DNA of 53,142 nucleotides from Variovorax soli NBRC 106424 (GTDB taxonomy: Bacteria > Pseudomonadota > Gammaproteobacteria > Burkholderiales > Burkholderiaceae_C). The position numbers and the translations under genes were made by a program. Shown one piece after another: positions 51,382 to 53,142 of this stretch. The notes under the pieces are model-generated. The model ran no database searches, was not told where the DNA came from, and worked only from the letters and a program-made list of their open reading frames with translations. The DNA is taken from the NCBI RefSeq assembly GCF_001591385.1, contig NZ_BCUU01000029.1, positions 1 to 53,142 of the forward strand. Direction: 5' to 3'. How positions within the stretch are numbered: the first letter of the stretch is position 1; every line of letters starts with the position of its first letter.

Positions 51382-52780
51382 GCCGTGCCTCCTTCGCTGC
51401 GGCGGCCGAGCGTGCGGCCTGCGTGCCCGCAATGCGCCCGAAGGCCGTGCCGATGGCCATGCCGACCCCGGCCGTGTAGCCCTTGCCGAGCACGTTGCCC
51501 GCCATCATTTCGCCGGCCACGAACAGGTTCGGGCTCGGCCTGCCGCCGAAATGCACGGCGGCATGCTCGTCGACCTTGAGGCCCAGGTAGGTGAAGGTCA
51601 CGCCGGGGCGCAGCGGGTAGCCGTAGAAGGGCGGCGTGTCGATGGGACGCGCCCAGTGCGTCTTGGCGGGCTGGAGGCCCTCGGTGTGGCAGTCGTCAAG
51701 CGCCGTGTGGTCGAAGGTGCCGACGCGGCAGGCCGCGTTGTAGGCCGCAATGGTCTGCTCGAACGGCGCCTCGGGCAGGCCCAGCTGGCGTGCAAGCTCG
51801 GCCAGCGTGTTGGCCACTGTGCCGGGAAAGACGGGCGGCATGAAACGGCCGATGGCCTTGCGGTCGATGATGGAGTAGCCGATCTGCCCCGGCTGCTGCG
51901 CCACCAGGCGGCCCCAGATCGCATAGCGCTTGGGCCAGAAGTCCTCGCCCTCGTCGTAGAAGCGCTGCGCGTCGCGGTTGACCACCACGCCCAGCGACAC
52001 GCAGTCGATGCGGGTGCAGATGCCGCCGTCGTACAGCGGCGCGCGTGCGTCGATCGCCACCATGTGCGCCTGGGTCGGGTCGCCGATGGCATCGGCGCCG
52101 GCCTCGATCATGGCCTTGAGCAGCACGCCCTCGTTGAAGCGGGTGCCGCGGATGAGGAAGTTCTCGGCCGGGCGCTCGCCGCGCTCGTTCACGCCCCAGG
52201 CTTCGCGCAGCCATTCGCGGTTGGATTCGAATCCGCCCGCCGCCAGCACGCAGCTGCGCGCGGTGAAGCGCTCGCCGGTGGTGCTCACGGCAGCCACGAA
52301 GCGGTCGCCGTCGAGCTCGATGGAGGCAATGGGCGTGTCGTAGCGGATCTGCACGCCCAGCCGCTCGGCGCTGCGGAAGTACGCATTGACGAGCGCCTTG
52401 CCGCCGCCCATGAAGAACGCGTTGGTGCGCGCCACGTGCAGCGCGCCCGACAGCGACGGCTGGAAGTGCACGCCATGGCTGCGCATCCAGTCCCGGCAGC
52501 TGGACGACGCGCGGATGGCGATGCGCGCCAGGCGCTCGTCGGTCAGCCCGCCGGTGACCTTGAGCAGGTCCTGCCAGTACTCTTCCTCGGGATAGGCATC
52601 GACCAGCACGTCCTGCGGCGCCTCGTGCATGCAGCGCAGGTTGCGGGTGTGCTGGGAATTGCCGCCGCGCCATTCGCGCGGCGCGGCCTCGACCAGCTGC
52701 ACGCTGGCACCCGCCTCCCGTGCCATGAGCGCGGCGCACAGGGCGGCATTGCCGCCGCCGATGACCAGGACATCGAACAT
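51368..52780 (-). CDS. tcuA: FAD-dependent tricarballylate dehydrogenase TcuA
   Basis: This 470-aa flavoprotein begins with the FAD dinucleotide motif [20 protein letters not shown]. Later motifs include [18 protein letters not shown] near residue 50, [15 protein letters not shown] and the C-terminal [20 protein letters not shown], all typical of TcuA in the fumarate reductase/succinate dehydrogenase flavoprotein family. TcuA oxidises tricarballylate to cis-aconitate. GAGGAGAC precedes the ATG. With tcuB, a Bug receptor and a divergent or upstream LysR gene it forms the standard tcu unit. Confidence 0.95.
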   Translation of the reverse strand: MFDVLVIGGGNAALCAALMAREAGASVQLVEAAPREWRGGNSQHTRNLRCMHEAPQDVLVDAYPEEEYWQDLLKVTGGLTDERLARIAIRASSSCRDWMRSHGVHFQPSLSGALHVARTNAFFMGGGKALVNAYFRSAERLGVQIRYDTPIASIELDGDRFVAAVSTTGERFTARSCVLAAGGFESNREWLREAWGVNERGERPAENFLIRGTRFNEGVLLKAMIEAGADAIGDPTQAHMVAIDARAPLYDGGICTRIDCVSLGVVVNRDAQRFYDEGEDFWPKRYAIWGRLVAQQPGQIGYSIIDRKAIGRFMPPVFPGTVANTLAELARQLGLPEAPFEQTIAAYNAACRVGTFDHTALDDCHTEGLQPAKTHWARPIDTPPFYGYPLRPGVTFTYLGLKVDEHAAVHFGGRPSPNLFVAGEMMAGNVLGKGYTAGVGMAIGTAFGRIAGTQAARSAAAAKEARHAVA

Positions 52781-52858
52781 TTCAGTTGTCTCCTCGTGGG
52801 GAGTCCAACTCTAGGCAGACGGCCTCGCGGGCGACAGTGCGCCCGCGCACAGGGGTCT

Positions 52859-53142
52859 TCAGTTTTCGTGAAGGGTCGCCCCGGCCCAGCGGCCTTCCTG
52901 CACCAGCCGGCGGGCCACCTCGGCCAGCATCACCCGCGCGGCCAGCGCCGCCGGAGACAACTCGTCGTCCGACAGGCTCGCGAGCAGGTTCTGCCGGCCG
53001 ACCTGCGCATCGGCGATGCGCACCTGCACCAGCGGCTCGGCCGCCGTGCGCGCCACCGCCGCCCCCGGCTGGATGGTGGCGCCATGGCCGGCCCGCACCG
53101 CGTCCATCAGCAGCGCCAGGCCGTCGATCTCGGCCACCACGT
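52859..53142 (-). CDS. LysR-family regulator, C-terminal part only (TcuR-like)
   Basis: Only about 94 C-terminal residues are in the window; the gene runs off the right edge. GLALLMDAVRAGHGATIQPG is a typical LysR effector-domain C-terminal stretch, as in regulators of the TcuR/CbbR-like type. It is on the same strand and 78 bases upstream of tcuA, so it is probably TcuR, which controls tricarballylate use. Confidence 0.82.
   Translation of the reverse strand, partial: VVAEIDGLALLMDAVRAGHGATIQPGAAVARTAAEPLVQVRIADAQVGRQNLLASLSDDELSPAALAARVMLAEVARRLVQEGRWAGATLHEN

Overview
The window looks like a chromosomal segment of a high-GC betaproteobacterium, most likely Burkholderiales/Comamonadaceae (Variovorax-, Acidovorax- or Hydrogenophaga-like). 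The reasons are strongly GC-biased third codon positions, a Bug-family (TctC-type) receptor beside tcuAB, many LysR/AraC/MarR regulators each next to a small catabolic unit, and polyhydroxyalkanoate (PHA) and neutral-lipid genes. This placement comes from gene content; no rRNA or marker gene is present. I found no tRNA, rRNA, CRISPR array, transposase or integrase.

Layout. 1-5.4 kb is stress and repair: a periplasmic HtrA-type protease cut by the left edge, a small conserved protein, a CBS-pair protein, an erythromycin-esterase-family protein, an exonuclease III with an unusual C-terminal tail, and a small gene whose promoter carries a near-ideal LexA (SOS) box. 5.5-12.9 kb holds a LysR regulator divergent from an Ohr/OsmC peroxidase and an SDR, a small membrane protein, a winged-helix/STAND ATPase/TPR regulator and an exported alpha/beta hydrolase. 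13.1-16.4 kb is lower in GC and looks acquired. It contains a lone MbcA/ParS-type antitoxin-like protein, a ribbon-helix-helix + Mrr-N-like regulator, and a divergent two-gene unit (DUF4365-type nuclease fold plus an unknown 384-aa protein) that may be an undescribed defence module.

17-25.5 kb holds a MarR-controlled tannase/feruloyl-esterase lipoprotein, a thioesterase, a DUF454 protein, and an AraC regulator divergent from a five-gene operon: alpha/beta hydrolase, mini PhaE/PhaR-like subunit, class III-like PhaC, GNAT, SDR. 25.6-28.9 kb is an orphan CdiA C-terminal fragment with a membrane-type immunity gene and decayed sequence, apparently inserted between two convergent storage-lipid operons. 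29.0-35.0 kb is a minus-strand operon: alpha/beta hydrolase, acyl-CoA ligase, wax ester synthase/DGAT, MFS transporter, phasin. It ends at a strong intrinsic terminator.

35.1-40.2 kb: a LysR regulator divergent from a DUF3100 membrane protein, an M20D amidohydrolase and L-serine dehydratase. 40.3-49.1 kb holds the most striking locus: a patatin-like phospholipase with an internal transmembrane pair, 29 bp upstream of a 1188-aa fusion of a DyP-type peroxidase to a P450-like domain. A class III nucleotide cyclase/AAA ATPase/TPR protein lies convergent to it. The P450 part keeps the Cys ligand but lacks the ExxR glutamate and the I-helix acid/threonine, suggesting peroxide or hydroperoxide chemistry on fatty acids released by the patatin. 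49.2-53.1 kb is a tricarballylate/citrate-type unit: LysR (cut by the right edge), tcuA, tcuB and a Bug receptor.

Very long ORFs antisense to real genes are common here because of the GC bias and were left out.
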